From assembly GCF_001624695.1 (NCBI RefSeq), contig NZ_JSEP01000024.1, forward strand, positions 1 to 64,000: a stretch of DNA of 64,000 nt, written 5' to 3'. The notes under the pieces are model-generated. The model saw only the letters and a list, made by a program, of their open reading frames with translations, ran no database searches and was not told the origin of the DNA. Below, one piece after another: positions 47,482 through 58,655 of this stretch. Origin of the DNA: Labrenzia sp. OB1. Its GTDB lineage: Bacteria; Pseudomonadota; Alphaproteobacteria; Rhizobiales; Stappiaceae. The position numbers and the translations under genes are program-made. The first letter of the stretch is position 1. Every line of letters starts with the position of its first letter.

Positions 47482-47987
47482 CTCACGGTTTTTATCGAAT
47501 TCTCAATATCTTCCCAATAGAACTTGATGCGAAATCTCAGCTTCGTCTGCGGAGCTTCGCGATATGCGTCGCATCCAGGTGACACGCTGACCGGTTCCAC
47601 AGGCCGATTCCCATGGTTACGCAGCGGCTTCAAATTGTTCGCCTTTTGCTATACCGATGGTTCAGATCCGATTCTGTGGGAGGGGTGGATTTCTATCGCA
47701 GGTGCGGCATATTTCCTTGTCTGCTTGTGCAAAGTTTTGTGCCGCTGCAAAGTGGCTGAAAAGAGGGAATTGTAGAGGGTGCGCGGGAAATTGGTCCAAC
47801 TGTGGCAGGAGTTTGCCCAGATCTGGGTCTTGCGTTGCACCAAGTCGTAAGCTAAGCGTGCGCTCGCATGTTGGTTTCACTCGGCCGGCGGGCTCAAGCG
47901 CTTTCGGTCGGGAGATGTGACGAGAGGGCCGCAGCCCCGGCCTGGATCGCCTCCCGATCCGCCTCCATATGCAAGGACGCGAAAGAC
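47482..47987. other. Intergenic region upstream of the nuo operon
   Basis: 506 bp between tRNA-Asp and nuoA, with no credible gene despite several open frames. The nuo promoter must lie here or within the tRNA transcript; no consensus pair stands out. Purine-rich GAAAAGAGGGAATTGTAGAGGG at 47756-47780 may be part of an upstream signal. Confidence 0.4.
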
Positions 47988-48353
47988 ATGGAAGAACTGT
48001 TGCGGGAATATGTCCCGATTGTCGTCTTCATCGGCATTGCCCTGGTGATCGGCCTTGCTCTGCTGATTTCCCCGTTCATTCTGGCCTACAAGAATCCGGA
48101 CCCGGAAAAGCTGTCGGCCTATGAGTGCGGCTTCAACGCCTTCGACGACGCGCGCATGAAGTTCGACGTGCGCTTTTATCTTGTGTCTATCCTGTTCATC
48201 ATCTTTGACCTTGAGGTCGCCTTCCTGTTCCCATGGGCAACGGTGTTCGGCGAACTCGGTTGGTACGGTTTCTGGTCCATGATGGTCTTCCTCGGTGTGC
48301 TGACCATCGGATTTATCTACGAATGGAAAAAGGGAGCGCTGGAATGGGATTGA
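47988..48353 (+). CDS. nuoA: NADH-quinone oxidoreductase subunit A
   Basis: 121 residues from ATG at 47988 preceded by GGACGCGAAAGAC. Small proton-arm subunit with three membrane segments ([53 protein letters not shown]). The conserved loop [28 protein letters not shown] carries the ND3-type cysteine that moves between active and dormant states in mitochondria. First gene of the nuo operon; its end overlaps nuoB by 10 bp. Confidence 0.97.
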   Translation: MEELLREYVPIVVFIGIALVIGLALLISPFILAYKNPDPEKLSAYECGFNAFDDARMKFDVRFYLVSILFIIFDLEVAFLFPWATVFGELGWYGFWSMMVFLGVLTIGFIYEWKKGALEWD

Positions 48354-48922
48354 CCTCGACCGAGCCGCTCGTCGCACGGCAGCCGAAAGGCATCATCGAT
48401 CCCAATACCGGCAATCCGGTTGGCGCGGACGATCCGTTTTTCCTCGAAGTCAACAATGAGCTCGGCGACAAGGGCTTTCTTGTTACCTCGACCGACAATC
48501 TCATCCAGTGGGCGCGCACCGGTTCGCTTATGTGGATGACGTTCGGTCTGGCTTGCTGCGCCGTGGAAATGATGCAGATGTCGATGCCGCGCTACGATGC
48601 CGAGCGCTTCGGCTTTGCTCCGCGCGCCTCTCCGCGTCAGTCCGACGTGATGATCGTCGCCGGTACGCTGACCAACAAGATGGCACCGGCCCTGCGCAAG
48701 GTCTATGACCAGATGCCGGAGCCGCGCTACGTGATCTCGATGGGATCATGTGCCAACGGCGGCGGCTACTATCACTATTCCTATTCGGTGGTGCGCGGAT
48801 GCGACCGTGTTGTCCCCGTCGATATCTATGTGCCGGGGTGCCCTCCGACCGCCGAGGCGCTTCTTTACGGTGTCCTGATGCTGCAAAAGAAGATCCGCCG
48901 TACCGGTACGATTGAACGATAG
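48344..48922 (+). CDS. nuoB: NADH-quinone oxidoreductase subunit B
   Basis: 192 residues from ATG at 48344, overlapping nuoA by 10 bp. Peripheral-arm subunit that holds the terminal [4Fe-4S] cluster N2 beside the quinone site: tandem cysteines in [10 protein letters not shown], then [12 protein letters not shown] and [15 protein letters not shown] supply the remaining ligands. Alphaproteobacterial N-terminal extension ([20 protein letters not shown]). All ligands are present. Confidence 0.98.
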   Translation: MGLTSTEPLVARQPKGIIDPNTGNPVGADDPFFLEVNNELGDKGFLVTSTDNLIQWARTGSLMWMTFGLACCAVEMMQMSMPRYDAERFGFAPRASPRQSDVMIVAGTLTNKMAPALRKVYDQMPEPRYVISMGSCANGGGYYHYSYSVVRGCDRVVPVDIYVPGCPPTAEALLYGVLMLQKKIRRTGTIER

Positions 48923-49009
48923 AAATCTGCCGCCCGGTGGCGGCGGATTCAAGGTATGAGACGCCCGGCGTCTTGAATTTGAGGCTCCCCAGGAGTGAGG
49001 TCGAACGCG

Positions 49010-49615
49010 ATGGACGAGACTTTGAAGGAACTCGCCGAGCATATTGAGCTTGGTCTGGGAGAAATCCTTGTTTCCTGGCAGGCCGAATACGGTGAGCTGA
49101 CGCTGACCGTGGATGCGACCGGCGTGCTCGACGCGATCCGTTTCCTGCGCGACAACAGCTCCTGCAAGTTCGTCAATCTGACCGATATCTGCGGCGTGGA
49201 CTACCCCGAGCGCGAGAAGCGCTTCGATGTGGTCTATCACTTCCTGTCTCCGGTCCAGAACCAGCGCATCCGCGTGAAGGTGGCGACCGACGAGACCACA
49301 CCGGTTGCTTCTCTGACGCCGCTGTTTCCCGGCGCTGAATGGTTTGAGCGCGAAGCCTATGACATGTATGGCATCCTGTTTTCCGGCCATCCGGACCTGC
49401 GCCGCATCCTGACCGACTATGGTTTTGACGGGCATCCGCTGCGCAAGGATTTCCCGGTCACCGGGTTCGTGGAAGTGCGCTATGACGACGAGAAGAAACG
49501 TGTCGTCTATGAGCCCGTGCGGCTGAACCAGGAAATGCGGACCTTCGACTTTCTCTCGCCCTGGGAAGGCACGGACTACGTGCTTCCCGGCGACGAAAAA
49601 GCAACGACGAATTAG
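49010..49615 (+). CDS. nuoC: NADH-quinone oxidoreductase subunit C
   Basis: 201 residues from ATG at 49010. Stand-alone 30-kDa subunit, not fused to NuoD. Signature segment [12 protein letters not shown]-like region ([14 protein letters not shown]) and the conserved [39 protein letters not shown], which packs against NuoD. The C-terminus [21 protein letters not shown] is typical. Confidence 0.97.
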   Translation: MDETLKELAEHIELGLGEILVSWQAEYGELTLTVDATGVLDAIRFLRDNSSCKFVNLTDICGVDYPEREKRFDVVYHFLSPVQNQRIRVKVATDETTPVASLTPLFPGAEWFEREAYDMYGILFSGHPDLRRILTDYGFDGHPLRKDFPVTGFVEVRYDDEKKRVVYEPVRLNQEMRTFDFLSPWEGTDYVLPGDEKATTN

Positions 49616-49627
49616 GGCGGGGCAAGG

Positions 49628-50059
49628 ATGAGCGAACGGCTTTCAGGCGGCTGTCTTTGTGGCGCGGTGCGGTTCACCGCGGAGCCGGAGAAACCCGAAA
49701 TGGGTATCTGCCATTGTTCCATGTGCCGTCGCTGGACTGGCGGTGTCTTCATGGCTGTCGGCTGCAACGACGTTCAGCTGGAAAATGAAGATGCACTCGG
49801 CGTCTACAAGTCCTCCGGCTACGGTGAGCGTGTGTTCTGCAAGACGTGTGGAACGTCGCTGTTCTGGAGGATGGCCGACGGCTCGCACACAAGCGCTTCC
49901 GCTCAGGCTTTCGACGATCCGTCTGTCTTCAAACTGACGAGCGAAATCTTTGTCGACGAACAGCCTGCCAATTTCGCCTTTGCCAACGAGACAAGCAGAA
50001 TGACCGGTGCTGAAGTCATCGCGTATTTCACCCAACAGCAGGATCCTCAACATGGCTGA
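49628..50059 (+). CDS. GFA/CENP-V family zinc-binding protein inserted in the nuo operon
   Basis: 143 residues. Member of the glutathione-dependent formaldehyde-activating/CENP-V fold: cysteines C9, C11 ([10 protein letters not shown]), C28, C30, C33 ([12 protein letters not shown]), C71, C74 ([12 protein letters not shown]) would bind two zinc ions. Function in this family is varied and often unknown. It starts 12 bp after nuoC and its last 8 bases overlap the nuoD start (ATGGCTGA), so it is translationally embedded in the complex I operon. Not a standard complex I subunit; possibly an assembly or stress factor (inference). Confidence 0.93.
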   Translation: MSERLSGGCLCGAVRFTAEPEKPEMGICHCSMCRRWTGGVFMAVGCNDVQLENEDALGVYKSSGYGERVFCKTCGTSLFWRMADGSHTSASAQAFDDPSVFKLTSEIFVDEQPANFAFANETSRMTGAEVIAYFTQQQDPQHG

Positions 50060-51236
50060 GGCTCAGGTACGGAATTTCAACATCAACTTCGGTCCGCAGC
50101 ACCCGGCTGCCCATGGTGTGCTGCGCCTGGTGCTGGAACTTGACGGCGAGGTCGTGACCAGGGTCGATCCGCATATCGGCCTGTTGCACCGGGGCACCGA
50201 AAAGCTGATCGAGCAGAAGACCTATCTGCAGGCTATCCCGTATTTCGACCGGCTCGATTATGTTGCGCCGATGAACCAGGAGCATGCCTTTGCCATTGCG
50301 GTTGAGCGTCTGGTCGGTATCGAAGTGCCGAAACGCGGCCAGCTTGTGCGTGTGCTCTTCTCCGAAATCGGTCGTATTCTGTCTCATCTTCTGAACGTGA
50401 CGACCCAGGCGATGGATGTCGGCGCCCTCACGCCGCCGCTCTGGGGTTTTGAGCCGCGTGAAGAATTGATGGTGTTTTACGAGCGCGCCTGCGGGGCCCG
50501 CATGCATGCGGCCTATGTGCGCCCGGGTGGCGTGCACCAGGACCTGCCGCGCGATCTGCTCGACGATATCTGGGATTTCTGCGATCCGTTCCTGCAGACG
50601 CTGGACGACATCGAGGGTCTGCTGACCGACAACCGCATCTTCAAGCAGCGCAATGTCGATATCGGTGTTGTCGATCTTGACGATGCCTGGGCCTGGGGGT
50701 TCTCCGGGGTCATGGTTCGCGGTTCGGGCGCGGCATGGGATCTCCGCAAATCGCAGCCTTACGAGTGTTATTCCGAGCTTGATTTCGACATTCCGATCGG
50801 CAAGAACGGCGACTGCTACGACCGTTATCTGATCCGTATGGAAGAGATGCGCCAGTCGGTCCGCATCATGAAGCAATGTCTGGAAAAGCTGACCGTCGAG
50901 ACCGGACCGGTTTCCACGACCGACGGGAAGGTCGTTCCGCCGAAGCGCGGTGAAATGAAGCGGTCCATGGAAGCGCTTATTCACCACTTCAAGCTCTACA
51001 CCGAAGGCTATCATGTGCCCGCCGGTGAGGTTTATGCCGCCGTTGAGGCGCCCAAGGGCGAATTCGGCGTCTATCTGGTTGCCGACGGCACCAACAAGCC
51101 GTACCGCTGCAAAATCAAGGCGCCGGGCTACGCGCACCTTCAGGCAATGGATTTTCTGTGCCGGGGCCACATGCTCGCTGATGTTTCGGCGGTGCTCGGG
51201 TCCATGGACATCGTGTTCGGTGAGGTCGACCGCTGA
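50052..51236 (+). CDS. nuoD: NADH-quinone oxidoreductase subunit D
   Basis: 394 residues from ATG at 50052, overlapping the GFA gene by 8 bp. 49-kDa subunit that forms the quinone-binding pocket with Nuo[21 protein letters not shown], the hairpin [14 protein letters not shown] with conserved His, [18 protein letters not shown] and the C-terminal [37 protein letters not shown]. Related to hydrogenase large subunits but without the metal cysteines, as expected. Confidence 0.98.
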   Translation: MAEAQVRNFNINFGPQHPAAHGVLRLVLELDGEVVTRVDPHIGLLHRGTEKLIEQKTYLQAIPYFDRLDYVAPMNQEHAFAIAVERLVGIEVPKRGQLVRVLFSEIGRILSHLLNVTTQAMDVGALTPPLWGFEPREELMVFYERACGARMHAAYVRPGGVHQDLPRDLLDDIWDFCDPFLQTLDDIEGLLTDNRIFKQRNVDIGVVDLDDAWAWGFSGVMVRGSGAAWDLRKSQPYECYSELDFDIPIGKNGDCYDRYLIRMEEMRQSVRIMKQCLEKLTVETGPVSTTDGKVVPPKRGEMKRSMEALIHHFKLYTEGYHVPAGEVYAAVEAPKGEFGVYLVADGTNKPYRCKIKAPGYAHLQAMDFLCRGHMLADVSAVLGSMDIVFGEVDR

Positions 51237-51317
51237 TGCGGACCGCCCGCCAGAAATATTCGACCCTGGCAGCCGCCCGTCCGGCTCCGGTCACTTTGAA
51301 AGAACGGGGATAGCACC

Positions 51318-52532
51318 ATGGCAGTTCGCCGACTTGCCGCGGAACAACCAGACAGCTTCGATTTCACGGAGAAGAATCTCGCGTGGGCAAAGAAGCTGAT
51401 CGACCGGTACCCGACCGGCCGTCAGGCCTCCGCGGTCATTCCGCTTTTGTGGCGTGCGCAGGAACAGAATGACGGCTGGGTGAGCGAGCCTGCGATCCGT
51501 TACATCGCTGACCTTCTGGACATGCCGAGGATTCGTGTTCTGGAAGTGGCGACCTTCTACACCATGTTCCAGCTTCAGCCGGTCGGCAAGAAAGCCCATA
51601 TCCAGGTCTGCGGCACCACTCCGTGCCAGCTGCGCGGCTCGGAAGACCTGATCAAGATCTGCCAGTCCCGTATCGCCAAGCACATGCATGAAATTTCAGA
51701 CGACGGCATGTTCTCCTGGGAGGAGGTTGAATGCCTGGGCGCCTGTGTGAATGCACCGATGGTACAGATCTTCAAGGATACCTACGAGGATCTGACGCCG
51801 GAGAGCTTCAACCAGCTGATCGACGACATTGCCGCCGGCAAGGAAGTCACGCCGGGCCCGCAGAACGGTCGCCGTTTCGCCATGGCGGAGGGCGGTCAGA
51901 CCACACTCTCCGACATCGACGACGATACCAGGGGCGAGCTTCCCGTTGCCCATATCGTCGACGGATCCGAAAAGGCTTCCCATCTGTTTGCCGGTGCCCC
52001 CATAAACGCAGGCGGCAATGATTACGATGGCGTTCCCACTCCGGCGGAGGATGCCGTTGCACGGGTGAGAGCCGAAGTCGCGGCGCGTGCGGAAAAGAAA
52101 CCGGTCGAGAACGAGGCAGCTTCCGCGCCGAAAAAGTCCGATCCGGGTAAAAAAACGGCAGTCAAGGCAAAGACCGCAGGGGACGCCCCGGAGAAAAAGG
52201 CGGCAACACCCCAGGCGCCCGCCGGCAATGAAAAAGCACCGGAAACGCTGACGCAGGCGCGTGGCGGCAAGCCGGACGATTTGAAAAAGCTCAAGGGCGT
52301 GGGTCCGAAGCTGGAAGCAACGCTGAATGAACTCGGTTTCTACCACTTCGACCAGGTCGCAAGCTGGGGTCCGCAAGAGGTTGCCTGGGTCGACAGCCGG
52401 CTGAAATTCAAGGGCCGGATCGAACGGGACGGCTGGATCGAACAGGCCAAAACGCTCGCCGGTGGCGGGGATACGGAATTTTCCAAGCGCGTGGATGCCG
52501 GTCAAGTGGCCTCCTCCAAGAGCGAAGACTAG
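51318..52532 (+). CDS. nuoE: NADH-quinone oxidoreductase subunit E with helix-hairpin-helix extension
   Basis: 404 residues; typical NuoE is ~165-240. The first ~165 are a thioredoxin-like [2Fe-2S] subunit with ligands C98 and C103 ([11 protein letters not shown]) and C139 and C143 ([10 protein letters not shown]). Then follows an Ala/Lys/Pro-rich linker (~220-310) and a compact C-terminal domain, [31 protein letters not shown], of helix-hairpin-helix type. Similar tails occur on alphaproteobacterial NuoE; their role is unknown. ATG at 51318. Works with NuoF at the NADH-oxidising tip. Confidence 0.96.
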   Translation: MAVRRLAAEQPDSFDFTEKNLAWAKKLIDRYPTGRQASAVIPLLWRAQEQNDGWVSEPAIRYIADLLDMPRIRVLEVATFYTMFQLQPVGKKAHIQVCGTTPCQLRGSEDLIKICQSRIAKHMHEISDDGMFSWEEVECLGACVNAPMVQIFKDTYEDLTPESFNQLIDDIAAGKEVTPGPQNGRRFAMAEGGQTTLSDIDDDTRGELPVAHIVDGSEKASHLFAGAPINAGGNDYDGVPTPAEDAVARVRAEVAARAEKKPVENEAASAPKKSDPGKKTAVKAKTAGDAPEKKAATPQAPAGNEKAPETLTQARGGKPDDLKKLKGVGPKLEATLNELGFYHFDQVASWGPQEVAWVDSRLKFKGRIERDGWIEQAKTLAGGGDTEFSKRVDAGQVASSKSED

Positions 52533-52541
52533 GGGGAAGAG

Positions 52542-53843
52542 ATGCTGAAAGATCAGGATCGGATCTTCACCAATATTTACGGTCTGCATGACTGGGGCCT
52601 GGAAGGCGCGAAGAAGCGCGGCCAGTGGGACGACACCAAGGGCCTGATCGACAAGGGCCGCGACTGGATCGTTCAGGAAATGAAGGACAGCGGCCTGCGC
52701 GGCCGTGGCGGGGCGGGCTTTCCGACCGGCCTGAAATGGTCCTTCATGCCCAAGGAATCAGATGGCCGTCCGGCCTATCTGGTGGTCAATGCCGATGAGT
52801 CGGAACCCGGCACCTGCAAGGACCGTGAAATTCTGCGCCATGACCCGCATACGCTGGTCGAGGGCTGTCTGATTGCCGGTTTCGCCATGGGTGCGATCGC
52901 CGCCTATATCTATGTGCGCGGCGAGTTCATCCGTGAGCGCGAGCGCCTGCAGGCGGCCATCGATCAGGCCTACGATGCCGGTCTCATCGGCAAGAACAAC
53001 AAGAACGGCTACGATTTCGACATCTACGTTCACCACGGCGCCGGCGCCTACATCTGCGGCGAGGAAACCGCGCTGCTGGAGAGCCTGGAAGGCAAGAAGG
53101 GCCAGCCGCGCCTGAAGCCGCCGTTCCCGGCCAATGTCGGTCTCTACGGATGCCCGACAACGGTGAACAACGTCGAATCGATTGCCGTGGCGCCGACCAT
53201 TCTGCGCCGTGGCGCGGCCTGGTTCTCCGCCATCGGAAAGCCGAACAACACCGGCACCAAGCTTTTCTGTGTTTCCGGGCATGTCAATCAGCCGGCGACC
53301 TTCGAGGAAGCCCTGGGCGTTCCCTTCTCGGAAATGATCGACAAGCATTGCGGCGGGATCCGTGGCGGCTGGGACAATCTTCTGGCGGTTATTCCCGGCG
53401 GTTCCTCCGTGCCCTGCTGCACGGCGGAGCAGATCAAGGATGCCGCGATGGATTTCGACACGCTGCGCGGCATGGGCTCCGGCCTCGGCACGGCGGCGGT
53501 GATCGTCATGGACAAGTCGACGGACATCATCAAGGCGATTGCCCGGCTGAGCTATTTCTACAAGCACGAGAGCTGCGGCCAGTGTACGCCGTGCCGGGAA
53601 GGCACCGGCTGGATGTGGCGCGTGATGGAGCGCATGGTGAAGGGCGAATCCTCCTATGAGGAGATCGACATGCTGTTCAAGGTGACCAAGCAGGTCGAGG
53701 GGCACACGATCTGCGCGCTCGGGGATGCGGCCGCCTGGCCGATCCAGGGCTTGATCAAGAATTTCCGGCCTGTCATCGAAGAGCGCATCGATGACTTTGT
53801 GGCCAGGTCGAAGACGTCTTCGACCATGGTGGCGGCTGAGTAA
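52542..53843 (+). CDS. nuoF: NADH-quinone oxidoreductase subunit F
   Basis: 433 residues; binds NADH and FMN and passes electrons to cluster N3. NADH-binding glycine-rich loop [20 protein letters not shown]-binding [17 protein letters not shown] and [20 protein letters not shown], and the [4Fe-4S] ligands [12 protein letters not shown] with a later Cys in [17 protein letters not shown] at 52542 after GGGGGAAGAG. All cofactor motifs are intact. Confidence 0.98.
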   Translation: MLKDQDRIFTNIYGLHDWGLEGAKKRGQWDDTKGLIDKGRDWIVQEMKDSGLRGRGGAGFPTGLKWSFMPKESDGRPAYLVVNADESEPGTCKDREILRHDPHTLVEGCLIAGFAMGAIAAYIYVRGEFIRERERLQAAIDQAYDAGLIGKNNKNGYDFDIYVHHGAGAYICGEETALLESLEGKKGQPRLKPPFPANVGLYGCPTTVNNVESIAVAPTILRRGAAWFSAIGKPNNTGTKLFCVSGHVNQPATFEEALGVPFSEMIDKHCGGIRGGWDNLLAVIPGGSSVPCCTAEQIKDAAMDFDTLRGMGSGLGTAAVIVMDKSTDIIKAIARLSYFYKHESCGQCTPCREGTGWMWRVMERMVKGESSYEEIDMLFKVTKQVEGHTICALGDAAAWPIQGLIKNFRPVIEERIDDFVARSKTSSTMVAAE

Positions 53844-53869
53844 GCGGAACGGGATTTGGAGAGCAACGG

Positions 53870-55933
53870 ATGACGAAGCTCATCATCGACGGCAACGAAG
53901 TGGATGTCCCGGCGGACTATACGCTGCTTCAGGCTTGTGAAGAGGCGGGCGCCGAGGTTCCGCGCTTCTGCTATCACGACCGGCTGTCGATTGCCGGCAA
54001 CTGCCGCATGTGCCTTGTAGAGGTCAAGGGCGGACCGCCGAAGCCGACCGCTTCCTGCGCCATGGGCGTCAAGGATCTGCGTCCGGGCCCCAATGGCGAA
54101 CCACCTGTGGTCGAAACGAAATCCGAGATGGTCAAGAAGGCTCGCGAAGGGGTGATGGAGTTTCTGCTCATCAACCACCCGCTGGATTGCCCGATCTGCG
54201 ACCAGGGCGGCGAGTGCGACCTGCAGGACCAGGCGATGGCCTATGGTGTCGATACTTCGCGCTTCGACGAAAACAAACGGGCGGTCGAGAACAAGCATAT
54301 CGGCCCGCTCGTCAAGACGATCATGAACCGCTGCATTCACTGCACGCGCTGCGTTCGCTTCACCACGGAAGTGGCCGGAGTTGCGGACATGGGCCTGATC
54401 GGCCGCGGTGAAGATGCTGAAATCACCACTTATCTGGAAGCGGCGCTGTCCTCTGAACTGCAGGGCAACGTTGTCGATCTGTGCCCGGTCGGTGCGCTGA
54501 CGTCCAAGCCCTACGCCTTCCATGCCCGTCCGTGGGAGCTGACCAAGACGGAAAGCATCGACGTGATGGATGCGCTCGGATCGGCGATCCGGGTCGATAC
54601 GCGCGGCAAGGAAGTCATGCGCGTGATGCCCAGGCTCAATGAGGAGATCAACGAAGAGTGGATCTCCGACAAGACCCGTTACATCTGGGACGGCCTGAAG
54701 ACCCAGCGGCTCGACCGGCCTTACGCGAAGAAAGACGGCAAGCTGCAGCCGGTCTCCTGGTCGGAAGCCTTCGCAATCATCGCCGAAAAGGTGAAAGCGG
54801 CACCGGCCGAGCGTATCGGTGCGCTGGCAGGACAGCTTTCGGGCGTTGAGGAAATGTTCGCGCTGAAGAGCCTGATGGAAAAGCTCGGCTCCGCCAACAT
54901 GGACAGCCGTTTCCCGGGGTCGCCGCTGCATCCGAAGAACGGCCGCGCCAGCTATATCTTCAACTCCACGATCCAGGGGATCGAAGAGGCCGACGCTATC
55001 ATGCTGATCGGCACCAATCCCCGCCAGGAAGCACCGGTTCTGAATGCGCGCATCCGCAAGCGCTGGTCGCGCGGTGACGTTCAGATCGGCCTGATCGGCG
55101 AAAACGCCGACCTGACCTATCCGGTCACCTATATCGGCGCCGGTCCGGACAGCCTGAAACAATTTGTCGACCATGCTCCGAGCAAGGCCGAACGACCGAT
55201 GTTCATCATCGGTCAGGGCGCGCTCAACCGGGCCGACGGGGCCGAGGTTCTGGCGTCTCTTGCGGCGGCGGCTAAGTCTCTCGGCGTCATCAAGGACGGC
55301 TGGAACGGCTTCAACATCCTGCATACCGAAGCGGCCCAGGTGGGTGCGCTCGACATCGGATTCGTTCCGGGCGAGGGTGGCAAGGACACCGCCGCCATGC
55401 TCGAATCCGGTGCGCTCGATGTCATGTTCCTGCTCGGTGTCGATGAGGTCGAGGTTCCCGATGGCGCGTTTGTCGTCTATCAGGGCACTCACGGTGACAA
55501 GGGTGCGCATCGCGCCGACGTGATCCTGCCGGGCGCCGCCTATACGGAAAAGTCCGCGATCTACGTCAATACAGAAGGCCGCGTCCAACTGGGCGAACGG
55601 GCTGCCTTCCCGCCGGGCGATGCGCGCGAAGACTGGGCGATCCTGCGGGCGCTGTCCGCAAGTCTCGGCCAGACGCTGGAATTCGATTCGCTGAGCGAGT
55701 TGCGCTCGAAGCTGTTCGAAGCCGTGCCGCATATGACGGGCATCGACGCGATCGAGCTGGGCGATGCCGCGGATATTGCAAAACTGGCCAACGCAAAGGC
55801 CAAAATGAACAACGCCGGATTTGCAAATGTAATCCGGGACTTTTATCTGACCAATCCGATCGCACGCGCGTCCAAGGTGATGGCGGAGTGCTCGGCGCTC
55901 GCCAGAACGCGGGCGGCGGAAGCAGCAGAATAA
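53870..55933 (+). CDS. nuoG: NADH-quinone oxidoreductase subunit G
   Basis: 687 residues; 75-kDa subunit with the electron wire. N-terminal [2Fe-2S] ferredoxin domain ([21 protein letters not shown]), His-Cys [4Fe-4S] ligands [19 protein letters not shown], and a second [4Fe-4S] site [10 protein letters not shown]...CPVGAL. The C-terminal molybdopterin-enzyme-like fold (from ~220) lacks a cofactor, as is usual. Short alphaproteobacterial form (E. coli has ~900). Confidence 0.98.
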   Translation: MTKLIIDGNEVDVPADYTLLQACEEAGAEVPRFCYHDRLSIAGNCRMCLVEVKGGPPKPTASCAMGVKDLRPGPNGEPPVVETKSEMVKKAREGVMEFLLINHPLDCPICDQGGECDLQDQAMAYGVDTSRFDENKRAVENKHIGPLVKTIMNRCIHCTRCVRFTTEVAGVADMGLIGRGEDAEITTYLEAALSSELQGNVVDLCPVGALTSKPYAFHARPWELTKTESIDVMDALGSAIRVDTRGKEVMRVMPRLNEEINEEWISDKTRYIWDGLKTQRLDRPYAKKDGKLQPVSWSEAFAIIAEKVKAAPAERIGALAGQLSGVEEMFALKSLMEKLGSANMDSRFPGSPLHPKNGRASYIFNSTIQGIEEADAIMLIGTNPRQEAPVLNARIRKRWSRGDVQIGLIGENADLTYPVTYIGAGPDSLKQFVDHAPSKAERPMFIIGQGALNRADGAEVLASLAAAAKSLGVIKDGWNGFNILHTEAAQVGALDIGFVPGEGGKDTAAMLESGALDVMFLLGVDEVEVPDGAFVVYQGTHGDKGAHRADVILPGAAYTEKSAIYVNTEGRVQLGERAAFPPGDAREDWAILRALSASLGQTLEFDSLSELRSKLFEAVPHMTGIDAIELGDAADIAKLANAKAKMNNAGFANVIRDFYLTNPIARASKVMAECSALARTRAAEAAE

Positions 55934-55949
55934 GGGGTAGGGGACCGAT

Positions 55950-57008
55950 ATGGCTGAGTTCATGACGACCTACGGTCTGCCGTTCCTGTGGATGGCATTC
56001 CAGAGCATTTTGCTGATGGTCGTGCTTCTGGTGATTGTCGCCTACGTTCTTTATGCGGACCGCAAGATCTGGGCAGCCGTCCAGATCCGCCGTGGACCGA
56101 ACGTGGTCGGCCCCTGGGGCCTGCTGCAGAGTTTTGCCGACCTTCTGAAGTTCGTTCTGAAGGAACCGGTCATTCCGGCGGGCTCGAACAAGATCCTGTT
56201 CCTGCTGGCTCCGCTGGTGTCGGTTCTGCTGGCGCTGGCTGCCTGGGCGGTTATTCCGGTCGCCGACGGCTGGGTGATCGCCAACATCAATCTTGGCGTG
56301 CTCTTCGTTTTCGCCGTGTCCTCGCTCGAGGTCTACGGCGTGATCATCGGCGGGTGGGCATCGAACTCCAAGTATCCCTTCCTGTCGGCGCTGCGGTCTG
56401 CCGCGCAGATGGTGTCCTATGAGGTCTCCATCGGCTTCGTGATCGTCACGGTGCTTCTGTGCGCGGGGACGCTGAACCTTTCCGGCATCGTTATGGCCCA
56501 GCAGACCGGGCTCGCGACGCTGCTTGGCGTGCCATGGCTGTCCTTCCTGAACTGGTACTGGCTGCCGCTGTTCCCGATGTTCGTGGTGTTCTTCATTTCG
56601 GCGCTGGCGGAAACCAATCGCCCGCCGTTCGATCTGGCGGAAGCGGAATCTGAACTGGTTGCCGGTTTCATGGTCGAATACGGTTCCACGCCGTACATGA
56701 TGTTCATGCTCGGTGAGTATGTCGCCATCTGCCTGATGTGCGCGCTCATGAGCATCTTCTTCATGGGTGGATGGCTGCCGCCGTTCGACTTCGCGCCGTT
56801 CACCTGGGTTCCGGGCATCGTCTGGTTCCTGCTGAAATGTTTCCTCGGCTTCTTCATGTTCGCCATGGTGAAGGCGATGGTGCCGCGTTACCGCTATGAT
56901 CAGCTGATGCGTCTCGGCTGGAAGGTGTTCCTGCCGCTGTCGCTGGGTATGGTCGTTGTCGTGGCCGCAGTGCTGATGATCATGGGCTGGGCTCCGGGCG
57001 CGGCGTGA
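55950..57008 (+). CDS. nuoH: NADH-quinone oxidoreductase subunit H
   Basis: 352 residues; membrane subunit that closes the quinone chamber and connects to the proton arm. About eight membrane helices; conserved cytoplasmic loops [27 protein letters not shown] and [25 protein letters not shown] supply the glutamates of the E-channel. Stop codon overlaps the next small gene by four bases (GTGA). Confidence 0.98.
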   Translation: MAEFMTTYGLPFLWMAFQSILLMVVLLVIVAYVLYADRKIWAAVQIRRGPNVVGPWGLLQSFADLLKFVLKEPVIPAGSNKILFLLAPLVSVLLALAAWAVIPVADGWVIANINLGVLFVFAVSSLEVYGVIIGGWASNSKYPFLSALRSAAQMVSYEVSIGFVIVTVLLCAGTLNLSGIVMAQQTGLATLLGVPWLSFLNWYWLPLFPMFVVFFISALAETNRPPFDLAEAESELVAGFMVEYGSTPYMMFMLGEYVAICLMCALMSIFFMGGWLPPFDFAPFTWVPGIVWFLLKCFLGFFMFAMVKAMVPRYRYDQLMRLGWKVFLPLSLGMVVVVAAVLMIMGWAPGAA

Positions 57009-57241
57009 GCATCTCGCTTGCCGGGCTGATCGGTGCCGCTGTCGGCCTTTATGTCGGCTGGCTCGACTGGAAGATCCTGAAAGGGATGCTCCAGGCGATG
57101 GAAACGAAAAACAGACAGGCCGGAGGCGACGGTGGTGCCGCGGCAAGATACAAGACGCTTCTGGGCGTCGTCATTTTTGGTGTTCCGGTGATCGGTTTTC
57201 CGATTATCGGGTATTGGGCCGCCAGCCAGCTGGCAGGTTGA
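57005..57241 (+). CDS. Small membrane protein between nuoH and nuoI, unknown function
   Basis: 78 residues from GTG at 57005, overlapping the nuoH stop as GTGA. Two predicted membrane helices ([20 protein letters not shown] and [22 protein letters not shown]) joined by a basic, glutamine/glycine-rich loop. Codon use resembles its neighbours and spacing to nuoI is 21 bp with AGGAAAGAGAGG before it, so it is likely a real, co-translated member of the operon. No family recognised; a complex I accessory or assembly part is the obvious guess, unproved. Confidence 0.75.
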   Translation: MSISLAGLIGAAVGLYVGWLDWKILKGMLQAMETKNRQAGGDGGAAARYKTLLGVVIFGVPVIGFPIIGYWAASQLAG

Positions 57242-57262
57242 GGAAAGAGAGGCAAAAAAGCG

Positions 57263-57751
57263 ATGGGACTTAATCAAGCCGTCAAATCGCTGTTTCTGCA
57301 GGAGTTCGTATCCGCATTCATTCTTGCGATGCGTTACTTCTTCAAGCCGAAGCCGACAATCAACTATCCCTACGAGAAGGGACCGGTGAGCCCGCGTTTT
57401 CGCGGCGAACACGCTTTGCGCCGTTATCCCAATGGTGAAGAGCGCTGCATTGCCTGCAAACTCTGCGAGGCGATCTGCCCCGCGCAGGCCATCACAATCG
57501 AGGCCGGCCCGCGCCGCAACGACGGCACCCGCCGGACCACGCGTTACGACATCGACATGGTCAAATGCATCTACTGCGGCTTCTGTCAGGAAGCCTGCCC
57601 GGTGGATGCGATCGTCGAGGGACCGAATTTCGAATTCGCTACGGAAACCCGTGAGGAGCTTTACTACGACAAGGACAAGCTGCTTGCGAATGGCGACCGC
57701 TGGGAACGTGAAATCGCCCGAAACATTGAAATGGACGCTCCTTACCGCTAG
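57263..57751 (+). CDS. nuoI: NADH-quinone oxidoreductase subunit I
   Basis: 162 residues; ferredoxin-like subunit with clusters N6a and N6b: [16 protein letters not shown] and [16 protein letters not shown], both complete CxxCxxCxxxCP motifs. N-terminal amphipathic helix ([27 protein letters not shown]) anchors it on NuoH. Length typical for alphaproteobacteria. Confidence 0.98.
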   Translation: MGLNQAVKSLFLQEFVSAFILAMRYFFKPKPTINYPYEKGPVSPRFRGEHALRRYPNGEERCIACKLCEAICPAQAITIEAGPRRNDGTRRTTRYDIDMVKCIYCGFCQEACPVDAIVEGPNFEFATETREELYYDKDKLLANGDRWEREIARNIEMDAPYR

Positions 57752-57841
57752 GAGCTAACCGGACACTTCGACTTCCGCCCGGCAATCCGGCCGGGCACCG
57801 CACTTCCGGCCGACAGGCCATACGACAGACAGGTCTTAGAA

Positions 57842-58456
57842 ATGATCCTGAAAGCCCTCTTTTTCTACCTGTTTGCCGGCGTCACGGTGGCGTCCGCCTT
57901 CATGGTGATCGCGTCCCGCAACCCGGTGTCCTCGGTTCTGTTCCTGATTCTCGCCTTCGTGAATTCCGCCGGCCTGTTCATTCTCCTGGGGGCGGAATAT
58001 CTCGCGCTTCTGCTGGTTGTCGTCTATGTCGGCGCGGTCGCGGTGCTGTTCCTGTTCGTGGTGATGATGCTGGACGTGGATTTCGTCGAGCTTCGCCAGG
58101 GCTTCCTGCAGTACATGCCGGTCGGAGCCTTGATCGGGCTGATTCTGCTTGTCGAACTGTTGATGGGCCTGGGGGCCTGGGTCATTGCACCGGAAATGCT
58201 CGGACACGGCGCCGAACCGATGCCGCCGCTGACCGAAACCAGCAACATCCAGGCACTTGGGTCGGTGCTCTACACGAAATACATCTACTTCTTCCAGGTC
58301 GCTGGCCTGGTGCTGCTGGTGGCGATGATCGGGGCGATCGTCCTGACGCTGCGCCACAAGCCGAATGTCAAACGTCAAAGCATCCCGGATCAGGTTGCGC
58401 GTAACCGCGAAACCGCCATCGAGGTCCGGAAAGTGGAAACGGGAAAAGGTATCTGA
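57842..58456 (+). CDS. nuoJ: NADH-quinone oxidoreductase subunit J
   Basis: 204 residues, five membrane helices; includes the ND6-type pi-bulge helix (YLALLLVVVYVGAVAVLFLFVVMMLDV). It links NuoH to NuoK and the pump subunits. ATG at 57842, 90 bp after nuoI. Confidence 0.97.
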   Translation: MILKALFFYLFAGVTVASAFMVIASRNPVSSVLFLILAFVNSAGLFILLGAEYLALLLVVVYVGAVAVLFLFVVMMLDVDFVELRQGFLQYMPVGALIGLILLVELLMGLGAWVIAPEMLGHGAEPMPPLTETSNIQALGSVLYTKYIYFFQVAGLVLLVAMIGAIVLTLRHKPNVKRQSIPDQVARNRETAIEVRKVETGKGI

Positions 58457-58655
58457 CGCAATTTCATTGCGTTCAGGAGCGTCCCGCGTTGAAACCATCG
58501 CGGATACGGTGCTCCAGCACTTTTGAATTGATCAACTTTTCTGCTTTCTCGGGGCAACCCGCAAAAGCAGGTTGGTCTGGGAAAGCCCGGACACCGGCAC
58601 GCTCCTCCGTGCGGTTTCCGGTTGGGGTAAACGAGGGGAGCACGGCGAGGCGTCC

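Noticed and set aside
47524-47775. An 83-residue plus-strand frame before nuoA
   Set aside because: No Shine-Dalgarno, no conservation known, and codon use unlike the neighbours.
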